Of a DNA stretch of 64,000 nt, positions 1-13,128 are shown piece by piece; position 1 is the first letter of the stretch, and each line of letters opens with the position of its first letter. Under the pieces are notes generated by a model, which was given only the letters and a program-made list of their open reading frames with translations, ran no database searches and was not told the DNA's origin. The position numbers and the translations under genes are program-made. Source of the DNA: Albula goreensis (lineage: Eukaryota; Chordata; Actinopteri; Albuliformes; Albulidae); the NCBI GenBank assembly GCA_022829145.1, contig CM040745.1, positions 19,343,906 through 19,407,905 on the forward strand. The letters run 5' to 3'.

Positions 1-66
1 TGTCACTTGTTACCTTAAGTAGTTAATTATTTTCATATGTAATACATTTTCCTTTTTTTTCTTCAG

Positions 67-2063
67 GTGAAAAACCATACGAATGCCCAAACTGCAAGAA
101 ACGCTTCTCTCACTCTGGTTCCTATAGCTCTCACATCAGTAGTAAGAAGTGTATCGGCCTGATTGCTGTCAACGGAAGGATGCGCAGTAGCATGAAGACA
201 GGATCCTCCCCCACATCAGCCTCTTCCTCCCCCACTAACTCAGCCATCACCCAGCTTCGGCATAAGCTGGAGAATGGCAAGCCCCTGAGCCTCCAGGACC
301 AGGCCAACCAGCTGAACATCAAAACTGAACCACTAGATTTCAATGACTACAAGCTCATGATGGCCTCCCATGGGTTTGGTGCACCTGGGCCCTTCATGAA
401 TGGAGGTATGGGGGGTGGGAGCCCATTGGGGGTGCACAGTTCAGCCCAGAGTCCAATGCAGCACATGGGAATGGGCATAGATTCTCAGCTCCTTGGGTAT
501 TCTACCCTGGGGAACAACTTGAGCGAGGTGCAAAAGGTCCTTCAGATTGTGGACAACACCGTGTGCCGGCAGAAAATGGACTGCAAACCAGAGGAGATAT
601 CTAAGCTTAAGGCCTACATGAAAGAGCTGGGGTCTCAGATGGAGGAACATAGGCAGGGACTGACGTCACCGGGGGCTCCCCCGGCCGGTCTTCCAGTTGT
701 CAGCCACAATGGTGCCACCAAAAGCATCATTGACTACACACTAGAAAAGGTGAACGAAGCCAAAGCCTGCCTCCAGAGCTTGACCACAGATTCAAAGAGA
801 CAAATTAGCAATATCAAAAAAGAAAAGTCAAACCACATGCTAGACCTCGCTCATGAGGACAAGGTGCATGACAACAACATGCTGTTTACCCCTTTTTCTT
901 GCCAATACTGCAAAGAAACATTTCCAGGTCCAATTCCCTTGCATCAACACGAACGTTACTTGTGCAAAATGAATGAAGAGATCAAGGCTGTCCTCCAGCC
1001 CAATGAGAACCTGACGCCCAACAAGCCAGGTATGTTTGCAGAGAAGCATGCTCTCCTGCTTTCCTCCATGCTGTCAGAAAAGGGGGTGCCAAGCCCCATA
1101 AATCCCTACAAGGACCATATGTCTGTCCTGAAAGCGTACTTTGCCATGAATATGGAACCAAATTCGGAGGAACTACTAAAGATTTCCATAGCTGTTGGTC
1201 TCCCTCAGGAATTTGTGAAAGACTGGTTCGAGCAGAGGAAAGTCTACCAGTACAGCAATTCCAGAACCCCACCACTCGACCGGAGCAATGCAGACATGCC
1301 TCTGATTGCTGCCAATCACACCCCTTCTAAAGATCCTTTGGTGGCCCGGTCTCCGGTGTCACTGGTCAAGACTGCTGATCGCATCACATCTCCTTCAATA
1401 GCAGAGCTCCAAAACAATGTCCACAACTGTGACACTCCTCTCAGGCTCTCTAAAACTAACCAGTATACTGGCAGCAAGCAGATGGGTGAAAAGTTGGACC
1501 ACTCAAGGAGCAACACCCCCTCCCCCCTAAACCTTTCTTCCACATCTTCGAAAAACTCCCACAGTAGCTCGTACACTCCGAATAGTTTCACTTCGGAGGA
1601 CCTTCAGGCTGAGCCATTGGATCTTTCATTGCCAAAACTCATGAAGGAGCCTAAAGGCGTTCTGACTGTGAAAAGTAGACTGAAACCAAACAGCATACCT
1701 ACCGACCACAACAGTGTTCCCTCTCCAAGGGAACTTTTGGAGGAGCCTCTCAACCTGGCTTATCTCAAGAAGGAATTTCCTGGTTCCAACAACGGTGGCA
1801 ACCTCGACAAAAGCACTAGCCCCATGTTCGGTATTAATCCCTTCAGTGCCAAACCATTATACACATCGCTTCCGCCTCAGAGCGCATTTCCTCCAGCCAC
1901 CTTTATGCCCCCGGTACAAGCTAGTATACCAGGGCTTAGGCCATACCCAGGGCTGGATCAAATGAGCTTCCTACCACACATGGCCTACACTTACGCAACA
2001 GGAGCAGCTACCTTTGCCGAAATGCAGCAAAGAAGGAAATACCAGCGGAAACCAGGTTTCCAG
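67..2063 (+). CDS. zeb2: zeb2 large penultimate-but-one coding exon (human exon 8 equivalent)
   Basis: This exon encodes most of the transcriptional repressor ZEB2/SIP1, a nuclear protein that binds paired E-boxes and recruits CtBP. A pyrimidine-rich acceptor ends at 66. The exon opens with the last two bases of a split Gly codon, followed by 665 codons. In order it encodes: the last N-terminal zinc finger (69-156, Cys-Cys-His-Cys type); an Ile-Lys-Thr-Glu SUMO-type site (Lys codon 321-323); the Smad-binding stretch (about 460-620); an isolated C2H2 finger (about 894-965); the homeodomain-like segment (about 1105-1265); and CtBP-type motifs PLNLS (1524-1538), PLDLS (1614-1628) and PLNLA (1746-1760). 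A second SUMO-type site, Leu-Lys-Lys-Glu, lies at 1764-1775. The donor is CAG|GTAAAT at 2063/2064, phase 0. The 5' exons lie outside the window. Similarity to human ZEB2 is recognised from memory of the protein. Assignment to zeb2 rather than zeb1 is firm; a versus b paralogue is not decided. Confidence 0.97.
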
Positions 2064-3524
2064 GTAAATAAACCACTCGTAATTTGAAGCCTCCGAGGGT
2101 TTTTTGTGTTCTTTTTTTGAGATCTCTCAAATGATTTGCTCATTCTGCCGCTAATTAAAAGGTATTCTGAGTCTGAAATTCGTATTTACCTGCAGAACAT
2201 TGAACCAGTGGAGCCGAGGGGGTAAACAGCTGTCGAGCACGCTCAGAACAATTTAACTCCCCACGCATGCTTCATTAGTGGTATCACCATATAATGAATG
2301 TTTTAGAGGTTATGATGTGAGATTCAGGTGTTGCCAGACTCCGTGGTGGAATTGTCTGCGCGGCCGAGTGCAAACAGCATCCAGTCGCCAGCTGTTCAAA
2401 ACCTCATCCAGTTTAACAGTACATCTGCCCCTTTTTTACTCTGCGTGCTCGGGCCCAGTTCGGTTTTTCTCAGGTATTAATTAGTGAAAACTCTGTGACT
2501 GAAAGGCGACATCTGTGCGCCGGGCGAAGGTGCTGAGTGGAGAGTGTGACTGACTCCATGTCTCTACCAAATCATTTTTTTTTTTAAGAGAGAGAAAATC
2601 CAAAATGAGTTTCAACATGTGGATTAATAATGCACAGGCTTCATGTTCATTATCGCTGAATGCTGAAGGCTGTTTAACATAGAGGGAACCATTTTGATAA
2701 AAAGTATTAATAATGTTTCCTATTCTAAGTTATTAAATTAGATTTTAAAAATACAGCTACGGGCATTTAGCTCAAATTGATTGCAGAACGATAGTGCTCT
2801 GTTTTTAAAACCAGTGTAGCAATGTCTCTGAAATCATTGTCAGGCCACAGTAAGCACTTCTAATGAGGGCATTGGTGCTGCTCAATTTTGGTCATTTAGT
2901 GCACCTCTTGATTTAATCATTATGAGTTGAAAATTAGAAGACTGTGGCAATATGCCCCGCGAAGGCTTTTTCTTATTATTAAGACCTTCTAATGTAATAA
3001 TATTTTCCCCATTAATTTAAGTTAGCCTATCAGGTTAATCTTCCCTATGAAAGAAGAACAGATAAATATAGAATTAACACTCTTTCATGTATAAAATTAA
3101 AATAAATTAGAATGCAAATATATGGAATATGGAAATATTAATGATATTCAGAGGAGTCAAGCAGTCAGACCTCATTGGTAATATCATGCCTGAACATATC
3201 CATACTCATACACACACTTACACACACACATACGCATGTACACATAGTATATAGATATGTTAATATGTTTACAAGGGGTGTGTGTGTGTGTGTGAGGTGT
3301 AGTATTTTTGTTTATGTTCTTCACTCACGAACCTATCCATCTACTTTTAAAACTCACACCACAGGCAAATCCACAGTTAAAGGCAAAAGCACATATGCTG
3401 CACTGTAGACAGCTCCAGATGAGAAGTTTGCTTACAGGTTACAATGAACTCCATTCAGACTTCAGCAGAAGGTGCCTATATTTAGGTGACAGGTGTGGAT
3501 TGAAAAAATCTGGTTATCTTATAG
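2064..3524 (+). other. zeb2: zeb2 intron between the large exon and the first C-terminal zinc-finger exon
   Basis: The intron is 1461 bp, GT-AG and phase 0. It starts GTAAAT at 2064 and ends TTATAG at 3524. It contains short CA/TG runs (about 3207-3238 and 3278-3294) and an AT-rich, non-repetitive stretch (about 2740-2960) with the texture of a conserved non-coding element. No second gene is visible. If the donor is not used, translation continues seven codons into the intron and stops at 2085-2087. Confidence 0.9.
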
Positions 3525-5455
<1,931 letters not shown>

Positions 5456-6030
5456 GAAAGCGACCACACCAGTGTCAGATTTGCAAGAAAGCATTCAAAC
5501 ACAAGCACCACCTTATAGAGCATTCGAGACTGCACTCTGGTGAGAAGCCGTATCAGTGTGACAAGTGCGGGAAGCGCTTCTCACACTCAGGCTCCTACTC
5601 CCAGCACATGAACCACCGCTACTCTTACTGCAAACGGGAAGCTGAGGAGCGAGAGGCAGCAGAGAGGGAGGCACGGGAGAAGGGCCACCTGGAGCCCACG
5701 GAGCTACTGATGAATCGGGCATATTTACAGGGCATCACTCCTCAGGGCTACTCTGACTCTGAGGACCGGGACGGCATTCTAAGGGAAGGCTTGGACGGAG
5801 GGATGAGAGAACGACAGAAGGAAGTGGAAGGAACGTATGTGAAAATAGGCAGGCGGGAAGAGGAGTTTGAAGAGGAGGAGGAGGAGAGTGAGAACAAGAG
5901 CATGGACACAGATCCGGACACGCTGAGGGATGAAGAGGAGAACGGAGAGCACTCCTTGGATGAAAGTTCTGTGGACGGAAAAACTGAAACCAAATCAGAT
6001 CACGAGGACAATATGGAGGACGGAGTGTAA
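5456..6030 (+). CDS. zeb2: zeb2 last coding exon: zinc fingers and acidic C-terminal tail
   Basis: The exon starts with the last two bases of the split Gly codon and runs 190 codons to TAA at 6028-6030. It encodes the last two C2H2 fingers: Cys-X2-Cys followed by a Lys/His-rich helix, then a final finger ending in a Tyr-Ser-Tyr-Cys stretch. After them come a charged Glu/Arg-rich helix (about 5637-5700), a Glu tract (about 5860-5892) and an acidic Asp/Glu tail ending Glu-Asp-Gly-Val. Human ZEB2 ends Glu-Asp-Gly-Met, so the end is conserved. The three exons together give about 916 codons, matching the C-terminal three quarters of a protein of roughly 1200 residues. No frameshift or missing zinc ligand is seen. 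Confidence 0.97.
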
Positions 6031-6471
6031 TTAAACTACTGCATTTGAAAGCTTCCCACTTTTTTTCTTTTTTATTTTCCAGTAGCATTGTTACCTGCTT
6101 GATTTAAAACACGCTGCTGAGTTAAAGCCGTACATGCACGTGCCTGAAGCTTCCAGGAAGCTTGTATTGATGGACTCAAAATGGGGAGGGTGACAATTCT
6201 GCTGAAAGAGACTTTTTTGAAGTTTGAGTTGGGGGAGTTAGGGAGTGGGTGTTGTTTAAGAAGATGCATTATGCAAAAAAATAATAAGTAAATAAATTAA
6301 ATACATTTTAAAAATTGTACAGTATTAAGGCCTAAAAAATGTGTGGTGCTAACATCCTAAAACCCTGTGTTTCATAGTATTTATAGCACAAACTAGTTAC
6401 TTGTACAAATTGCACTCCGCTTCTATAATCACTACAAGAATAGTAAAAAGTATTGCCTATGTATATTTATA

Positions 6472-6478
6472 CAGTGTT
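6472..6478 (+). promoter_or_regulatory. zeb2: miR-141/200a-type target site
   Basis: CAGTGTT followed by T is a 7-mer match to the miR-141/200a seed. It lies between the first two miR-200b/c/429 octamers, as both sub-families target ZEB2 in mammals. A single 7-mer can occur by chance, but the context favours a real site. Confidence 0.6.
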
Positions 6479-6610
6479 TAAAAAAGCAGTAGTGCCAGCA
6501 CTACAGTTCATCAGTATTATTACTTATCTATCACTTAATGTGTTGTCTATAGTTTGCCCTGTTGTCAGGCCAACTAACCACACAGTTTTAGGCCTCAGAA
6601 TATCTTGATG

Positions 6611-6731
6611 TGAAGGAACTTAACTGGTACATGCGTGATTTTAAGATATTGAAGTCTTAAATTGACCGGCAAGTGAAGGAAATTACGGTATGAAGACAGA
6701 AAGTTTGAAAGACAGTGTGTTCTATGAAGGA
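6611..6731 (+). promoter_or_regulatory. zeb2: miR-205-type target sites
   Basis: ATGAAGGA at 6724-6731 is a full 8-mer match to the miR-205 seed. Two 7-mer TGAAGGA matches lie just upstream at 6611-6617 and 6674-6680. miR-205 is an established co-repressor of ZEB1/ZEB2 alongside miR-200. Three sites in 121 bp is more than expected by chance in AT-rich sequence. Confidence 0.6.
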
Positions 6732-7530
6732 GAAAGCCTTTGTAAGGTGTTTTTTTTTTATTTAAAAAAAGCCTTATATGCAAACCTTTTAATCTGTGTG
6801 TTTCTGCAAGTGCCATCCTTGTATAGTGTAAAGGAAGGTGACATGTGTTACCTTTGCACCAGCTTCAGTATTAAGAAATAGTTCACCTTGTTCTTTGAAG
6901 CACCCATGTCAGTATTAGAATAGGCAGCAGTTCCTTAGTTTACATATGTTTGTGCAATTTTCTGTATTTTGTATTTTTTAATTAACTTTTGTCAGTATTA
7001 CACCAAACTTGTTTTTTTTTCTTCTTTTTTTCATTTGCATTCATTTTAGGTTAAATAACATTTTATTTATGTGGCTCATTTTATATTTCCTAATTTTATT
7101 TATTTCATACTGTAGTGTACAGTATTATAGTTCTTCAATATATAGATATATTTTAGTAAAAAGGAACATGGCGTTGATCATTGGGGCAAATTTTACGTAT
7201 AGAGAGCATTTATTGTGTTTTGAAACATTAATTGTGAAATACGAATTTTCAATTTTATTATTTTAATTGTTTTGTTTCATTTATTTTCCAGATACTGGAA
7301 ATTCCAAATTTGGGAACTTTTGATACGATATTGTGAAAACACTGTATTTTCGACAAAAATTCCACTTTCTTCATCTTGTTTTTTTTTATTTCTTTTTTTT
7401 AGCTAAAAAATGAAGAGGGACTGTTAAAATACAATGTATGATACCATGACAGAAATCTTTCCTGAAATGTCTTTGTAAAAGTATTATTGAATTTTTAATT
7501 TGTAATTTCTCTTGGAAATGACCATGCTCG

Positions 7531-7536
7531 AATAAA
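7531..7536 (+). terminator. zeb2: Likely zeb2 poly(A) signal
   Basis: AATAAA is followed within about 40 bp by a GT-rich stretch (around 7565-7585) of the kind that serves as the downstream element. This is the first strong signal after all the microRNA sites. Confidence 0.6.
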
Positions 7537-7778
7537 AGTAGCCAAATTAAAAATGAAGAAAAAATGGTGTTACATCGTGCTGTCTTCATAAGTACATACA
7601 TCATATTTAAATGTACTTATTTAGTGTCATATGGCATATTTGTAAAATTTAAAAATCATATACATATATACAAAGTCTGCCCTGTTTTATTTATGCCAGA
7701 TTATCAGTAATCACCGAGGGCTTGACAAAATGGTCACTTTTTGTCTTTTTTTGTTAGTTTATTCCATATTAAAATGTG

Positions 7779-8040
7779 AATAAATTCCACCCTGTAAAGT
7801 TCTGTATTTATCATGCTAGACCTTTTATAGAATATTCTAATTTTCATGAGGGACTGCATGCATAGAAGGCATACACATCTAACGTGTGAGAAACACACAA
7901 CTCAAGATATTGTTTCACAAAACCACTGACTGCAATCCAAGATTGTATTAAAAGAGAGGACACAGTAGATAAATGTTTACCCAAGGATATGTAAATGTTT
8001 CATTTCAATAAACACACAGAGTTTCCAGGGAATGAATAAA
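7779..8040 (+). terminator. zeb2: Alternative downstream poly(A) signals
   Basis: AATAAA occurs at 7779-7784, 8007-8012 and 8035-8040. In AT-rich DNA some matches are expected by chance, so these mark possible longer 3' ends rather than certain ones. Confidence 0.35.
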
Positions 8041-8060
8041 ATATCTAAAGATATTTATTG

Positions 8061-11000
8061 GTCTAAAAATATTTTAAAAGGAAAAACTATTTTATTGCTC
8101 GGGAAAAAAGGCAACTTTATATGTTAAGATGCTTATAGCTATTAAATGTCCACATTGCACACGCAGATTAAATGCAACATCAAAAGGCTAAGATGAAAGC
8201 AAAAAGGTTGTGCAATGCCAAATACAGAACGTGCTTTGCATATTTCAATTTTTATATTGATCCTTAAGCCATTTGAAACCTTACCCTCATCATTTGGTAC
8301 TTTTACAGATAAAAGGTTGGGGTCTCAAATGATTATCAGTAAAAACTGAGAACAGTGAATTATTTTTAAAGCTTGATTATAATTATTTGGGCATTGAAGA
8401 AAAAATGTAAATGTCTCATTGATTCAGCAGTTAAAATTACAGGAAGACTAAAGTAACATACATTTACAGAGAAACAAAGGAAAAATCAGTCAAGTGAGAA
8501 AAGTACACCTGTTTTCCAAATGAGCCAATAAAAATGAATGGTGTAACACTCTAAGGCACTCTGCCAAAACCATGTCAGCAGGTCACTCTAGACAGAAGAT
8601 AAAATCAGCAATCCATTACATTTCAGGATTGCACCTCCTGTTCGGCACCAAATCTATATTTACTTCCATGAAGCAGGTTTCTTATGAACCTCTCATGAGG
8701 TTCACTCAGAGGTTTTCAATGAGGCTAACAAACACTCATTAGCTGGACCATGGTGAACTTGTCATGTACTTGCTCTCCATCTAACTTCTCCTTGTAAACA
8801 GTATTTAAGATAGAGCACAATCTGCCCCCCCAGCCCGCCATCCTTCTCCTCCCCCTCCACCCGCGAGCAGACAACAGATGTCCATGTTTGACAAGGAGGT
8901 CCCAGGTAAATAACATTTCCAACACAGTTCAGTTGAGAAACCAAAAGAAGGAGTATTGAGAAGAGCTGGAAGAATAGACATCTACAAAAGCCTACCATCA
9001 GGGCCAGAGGAGCTAATGAGACGTCCTTATCATTAATTATCGAAATGCCATATTTTTCATGTAATGCAGGAAATAAATAAATACATTTTAAAAATGAAAA
9101 ACAAGAGTAACCATGAGCAGATGGAGCTTGGTACTGGTAATTTATAGTAAAATTACCTCTCTCCCTATAATTATTACATATTTATATTATCTCCACAAAA
9201 CATACTAATGTAACAATAATTATGAAAGTAATTTCAACATATTCATCTGCTGAAAACTAAACAGTTAAACAGTGGTAGATGTAATCAGCTATTTTTTTCC
9301 AATGTAAAAACTAAAATATGTTGCGATCTAATTTAAGGTTAACACACATTTGAGAGTAAACATGTAAGAAAATATGGATATAAATGAATGACCATATCAT
9401 GTGAGGCAGATCGTGCTTATAGGGTGACTGGATGAATGGCTGACAAATCAAACAGATCTTTTTTTCCTGATTTGATGTCTTGCTTTTTCTACTTTGCTAG
9501 AAACTAGTAATGAAACAGCGAACTACATGACAGCCTGAAAGTTTATGATAGTGCATAGACCCACATAGTCTTCTTCCAATTCAGTGGTGTATTTGGAATG
9601 GTTGCGCTTTTGTGACTCATCAACTTCTATGTGAATTCAGTTTTCATTCAGCATCTGAGCACTCACCCAGTTGTACACAATTGCTTCCATGAACTTTTCC
9701 AGCCCTAGAATACAAATATGACTTAATGTTGTTCTTGGCTCTCTTCAAGCTCTTTTGATATGTTAAAGTGAAAACTTCCCCTCACTTGCCCCACATATGT
9801 GTTCCCCTGAAAAGGAAACAAGAGCATCACAAAATCCTTGCTGATCTACAGAGTTAGTAGTTTAAACACCCATGCCAGAATTAATACATACACACTAAGC
9901 ATATGAGTGTCACAGAGCATCTATACCTAAATAACACAATAAAGGAGAAAATAAAGTACAGGACAGCGCAATACCTTGTGTGCATGTCCACAAAATCCTC
10001 AGTCCATATACAGTTGAATACAAATTACTAAAGTTTTACTTCAACCATGACGATCTTTTCTGCAGTTCTGTGTACAATTAATTCCAATCAAATGATGTGT
10101 ATTTAAATACATGGAAACCACCTGAAATATATTGTACAGTCTAAATCAATTGTTGTAATTAGGCAAGGTTTTGTTGGGGGTAATATTTGTAGGAAGGAAA
10201 GAGGAGAATTTTGACCCTCAAAAATGATTTACATATCCCCATATGCTCTACATATTATTCTCAGTGCAGATGAAGGACAGCTCCTGTGATGGAGGCACAA
10301 ACCTGGCACTAATAGATAGAAAGTTCAATGACAGGAATGGAGGAAAAGCACAAGTGACCAGCAGGGATTAGCCAATCACAGTTTTAGAAGAGCAGCCAGC
10401 TGTTCCGTCTGGCCATACCAGAAAGAGGCCCGGAGCAGGTGGTGCACTTGTGTGCCAATGGTATGATAAAAAAACGCAGGCTGACCTCACCAGAAGTGTT
10501 CGGTCTATCTCTTCTCTCCTGAAATTCAAAGGTGTTTTGGAAACAAGAGATGTGGATAACTTTTTGGAAAATACTCAAGACAACACCTTTTTTCCATCTG
10601 TATGGTCAATTTCAGAATTTCAGTTGAGGTGATTTGCTTTTCAGACAGTAATGGTAGCTAAATATTGTCAGTATTTGTAAGTACAATTTTTTTAAACAGT
10701 CTAAAGTTGAAGGCTATACATTTCAGAGATGAGCTTGAGTTATGCAATATAATGTAATTTGCATAAACTAGCCTTGAGAAGTGAACATAAACAGGTTCTA
10801 GTTTGCCTTGAATAATGTAATTCAATTAAAACTTCTATTAATGAATTTAATTTAGATTTTATCAAAATATTAGCTACAATGCCACTTTGGACATTTTATT
10901 CGGGATACATGTATACATCCCACAAGCTTTCAAATGGGTTGTTTGATTTTATGAAGTCTTTAATTGGTATGCTCTCTGAACTTTGTAGCGGCTGGCTTTC

Positions 11001-11300
11001 ACTAAATTTCATCGAGCTGAGCCAACTGGCCCTAAGAAGTAAGATTCTTTTTTTTTCTTTCTTTCTTTTTTATTCAAGAGCAACCCATTGTCCCAAGATT
11101 GCGTTACAATACCAAAACTGTAAAACACTGAGCGTTTCAGGTTGAATGCCTGCATAATTGCATTATAAAAGAGGTGCAACGACGTAATTTTTTTAACAAC
11201 AAAATATGTTACACATTTTAGGTCTAAACATTACGAATTACACATATGCAATACTGTTCAAATATCCAATAGGCCGATTCAGTGCTCTTCTGTTCTGATG
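8061..11300. other. AT-rich intergenic DNA downstream of zeb2
   Basis: No coding frame has gene-like composition or recognisable homology. A short C/G-rich patch at about 8825-8870 and a mixed-composition stretch at about 10360-10560 stand out from the AT-rich background, but nothing identifies them. Confidence 0.6.
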
Positions 11301-11339
11301 AAACCTCTGTTTTTATTGGGCAATAACGTAAACCCTTAT

Positions 11340-12330
11340 TTTGACGAGAAAGTAATTGCGTGAAAAAGCCAAAAGAGGCTTCTACCAAGCAGCAGTCGAA
11401 TGCCACCACTTCCAGGCAGCACCGGCTGACTGAGTGCACATCGGCCCGAGTGCCCTGTGCTGATGAATGCAGCAGGTGCAAGGCGGCAGGCAGGCTAGCA
11501 GTAAAAGGCACAAAGACAACAATGATCTCCAAATCTAAGGGGGTTCGGGGTTGTGTGGGAAGGGCCCGCTCAGCTTTTTTCTCTCCTTTTATTATTTTAT
11601 TTTAATTTCATGCACTCGTGATGCTTATGGAAGGTGCGGGGCATAAGGCGGGATAAGAATAGAGTGTTTCATGTTAGGTCTATCGTTGTAAGAAACACCA
11701 CAGGAGATCTGAGCACTAACAAAGCCTCTCCTCTCGTATCTCAGCTTCCCTTTGCTAAGTACTTCTCCCAACCCCCCCCCCCACCACGTTTCATCGTGAT
11801 GTTATACTACGTTTACCGAAGCAGGAGAAACAACAAAAACGCTGTAGGTAACTTGATTGAACTGACAATCTATACATTTTTAACTGAAGTAAAATACATT
11901 GTAAATCCAGCACAGTTGCGCATTAGTATATTTTACACATCAAATACATACAGTTGCTGAGAAAAGACAAGACTTGCAGGACTGCAATGACCAACGTTCT
12001 GCGGAGATTAGCCAACATCCCCATAAAACTCATTATCTTTTTTTTTTTTTTTTTTTAAATATTACAATCTGTAGACCAGTATTCTGCCACTGTATGGTTA
12101 CGGCGCCTGATTCCGTTTCACTCATATGAGCCAGTCATGAGGGAGCACAAAACTCATCCCCATCTTCCTGCAGCCCGTGCGTGAAACAGCACAGTGCATG
12201 GCATCGAAGGGATGTCATCACGTACCGACGTATCGGGGTGTCCACCCTGGTGACGAGACGCCTTCAGGAAGAGGTGAGTCCCTAAGTACGCGGCCATGTC
12301 AGCGACAACATGGTCTGGTCAGGGTGGGGT
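11340..12330 (+). promoter_or_regulatory. CpG-richer promoter-like patch with a candidate first exon
   Basis: CpG and GC content rise against flanking AT-rich DNA, especially 11360-11560 and 12100-12310. The patch at about 12185-12273 has clustered CpGs, an ATCACGTA-type element, and ends GGAAGAG|GTGAGT, a consensus splice donor at 12273/12274. It lies about 4.2 kb beyond the last candidate zeb2 poly(A) signal and upstream of gtdc1-like exon remnants on the same strand. It could be the old gtdc1 promoter with a non-coding first exon, or the start of a non-coding transcript. No reading frame here is recognisable. The promoter role is inference. Confidence 0.35.
12039..12056. repeat. Homopolymer T tract
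   Basis: A run of about 18 T residues lies between the two CpG-richer parts of the promoter-like patch. It is a simple repeat and likely to be length-variable. Confidence 0.9.
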
Positions 12331-13089
12331 ACCGTTAAATGCTTTATTAGTTAGCTCACTTGCTCGCTAACTGTGTCGCAGATTGTTGTGGTAATGTCCG
12401 TATTGTTGTAATAATTACGCAAATCTAAATCGAACTATTGAAGTAGTATCATTTAGCTCACAGTAGCTTTGTGAATTAGCTGAACAGTTAACGTCAGCCA
12501 CCAATGATTATACCCAATATTCGTATTGTTGTGGACTTGTTTTGCTCTTAGCTAACAAGGGACAACTTCCATTTTTGTTTGTGGCTAGTGAGTTTACAGC
12601 GAGTGTCCGGAAAGACATGTAGGATTTTAATTAATCAATTGTGAAACTAAGCATACGTATTACCAGAAAGCTAATACATCAATTTTCAGAGAGTGTGTTG
12701 CCGCTTGTCATAGTCAAATCGTATGTATTCAGCAACGACCGAGGTAATGCTGTGCAAGTTCATTCGTTTGAATTTCTTTACAGATGAAATAACGTCAAAT
12801 AAAGTTAAGTTCTACCTCATAAAAATGAAGGATTGCACTTTTTCCTTCATCCCATACTGGGCACATGTATATAGTTGTTTTAAGTTTTAGTTAACTTTCT
12901 ACAGCAGAACTTTCTTTAGTGTGCAGAGCGTGGTGTTAATCATGTAGAAGAACTAAAAGTAATGCAGTTGGGCATTGGGTGCACTGTAGTTGTAGTGCTT
13001 TTTGTCGAAATAATTGGAGAATCGAATGAACCTACTAGTCATTGACAATAAATGACGTAACTAACTGCTTATAGTCTTTTATATTCATG

Positions 13090-13091
<2 letters not shown>

Positions 13092-13127
<36 letters not shown>
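13092..13127. repeat. (TA)n microsatellite
   Basis: About 18 uninterrupted TA units. Confidence 0.95.

Positions 13128-13128
<1 letters not shown>

Larger units (their letters stand above)
6320..7127 (+). promoter_or_regulatory. zeb2: Cluster of six miR-200b/200c/429 target octamers
   Basis: The octamer CAGTATTA, the full 8-mer target of the miR-200b/c/429 seed, occurs six times in 808 bp on the mRNA strand: 6320-6327, 6512-6519, 6866-6873, 6910-6917, 6993-7000 and 7120-7127. ZEB1 and ZEB2 are the established targets of this microRNA family in a double-negative loop controlling epithelial state, and mammalian ZEB2 3' UTRs carry several such sites. Site identity is seen directly; function in this species is inferred from that conservation. 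Confidence 0.9.
6031..7560 (+). other. zeb2: zeb2 3' untranslated region (minimum extent)
   Basis: AT-rich sequence after the zeb2 stop codon contains a dense set of microRNA target octamers and ends near a poly(A) signal at 7531-7536 followed by a GT-rich stretch. The exact cleavage point is inferred. Alternative signals at 7779-7784, 8007-8012 and 8035-8040 could extend the UTR to about 8060. The short open frames here are AT-rich chance frames. Confidence 0.8.

Noticed and set aside
180..2087. Taking the ATG at 180 as the protein start and the TGA at 2085 as its end
   Set aside because: The frame is open upstream to the splice acceptor at 66 and encodes a conserved zinc finger. The CAG|GTAAAT donor at 2063 joins in phase to the next ZEB2 exon.
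11360..11605. 81-codon + strand frame in the CpG-richer patch
   Set aside because: The basic, low-information sequence has no recognised domain and lies in promoter-like DNA. An untranslated role is more likely.
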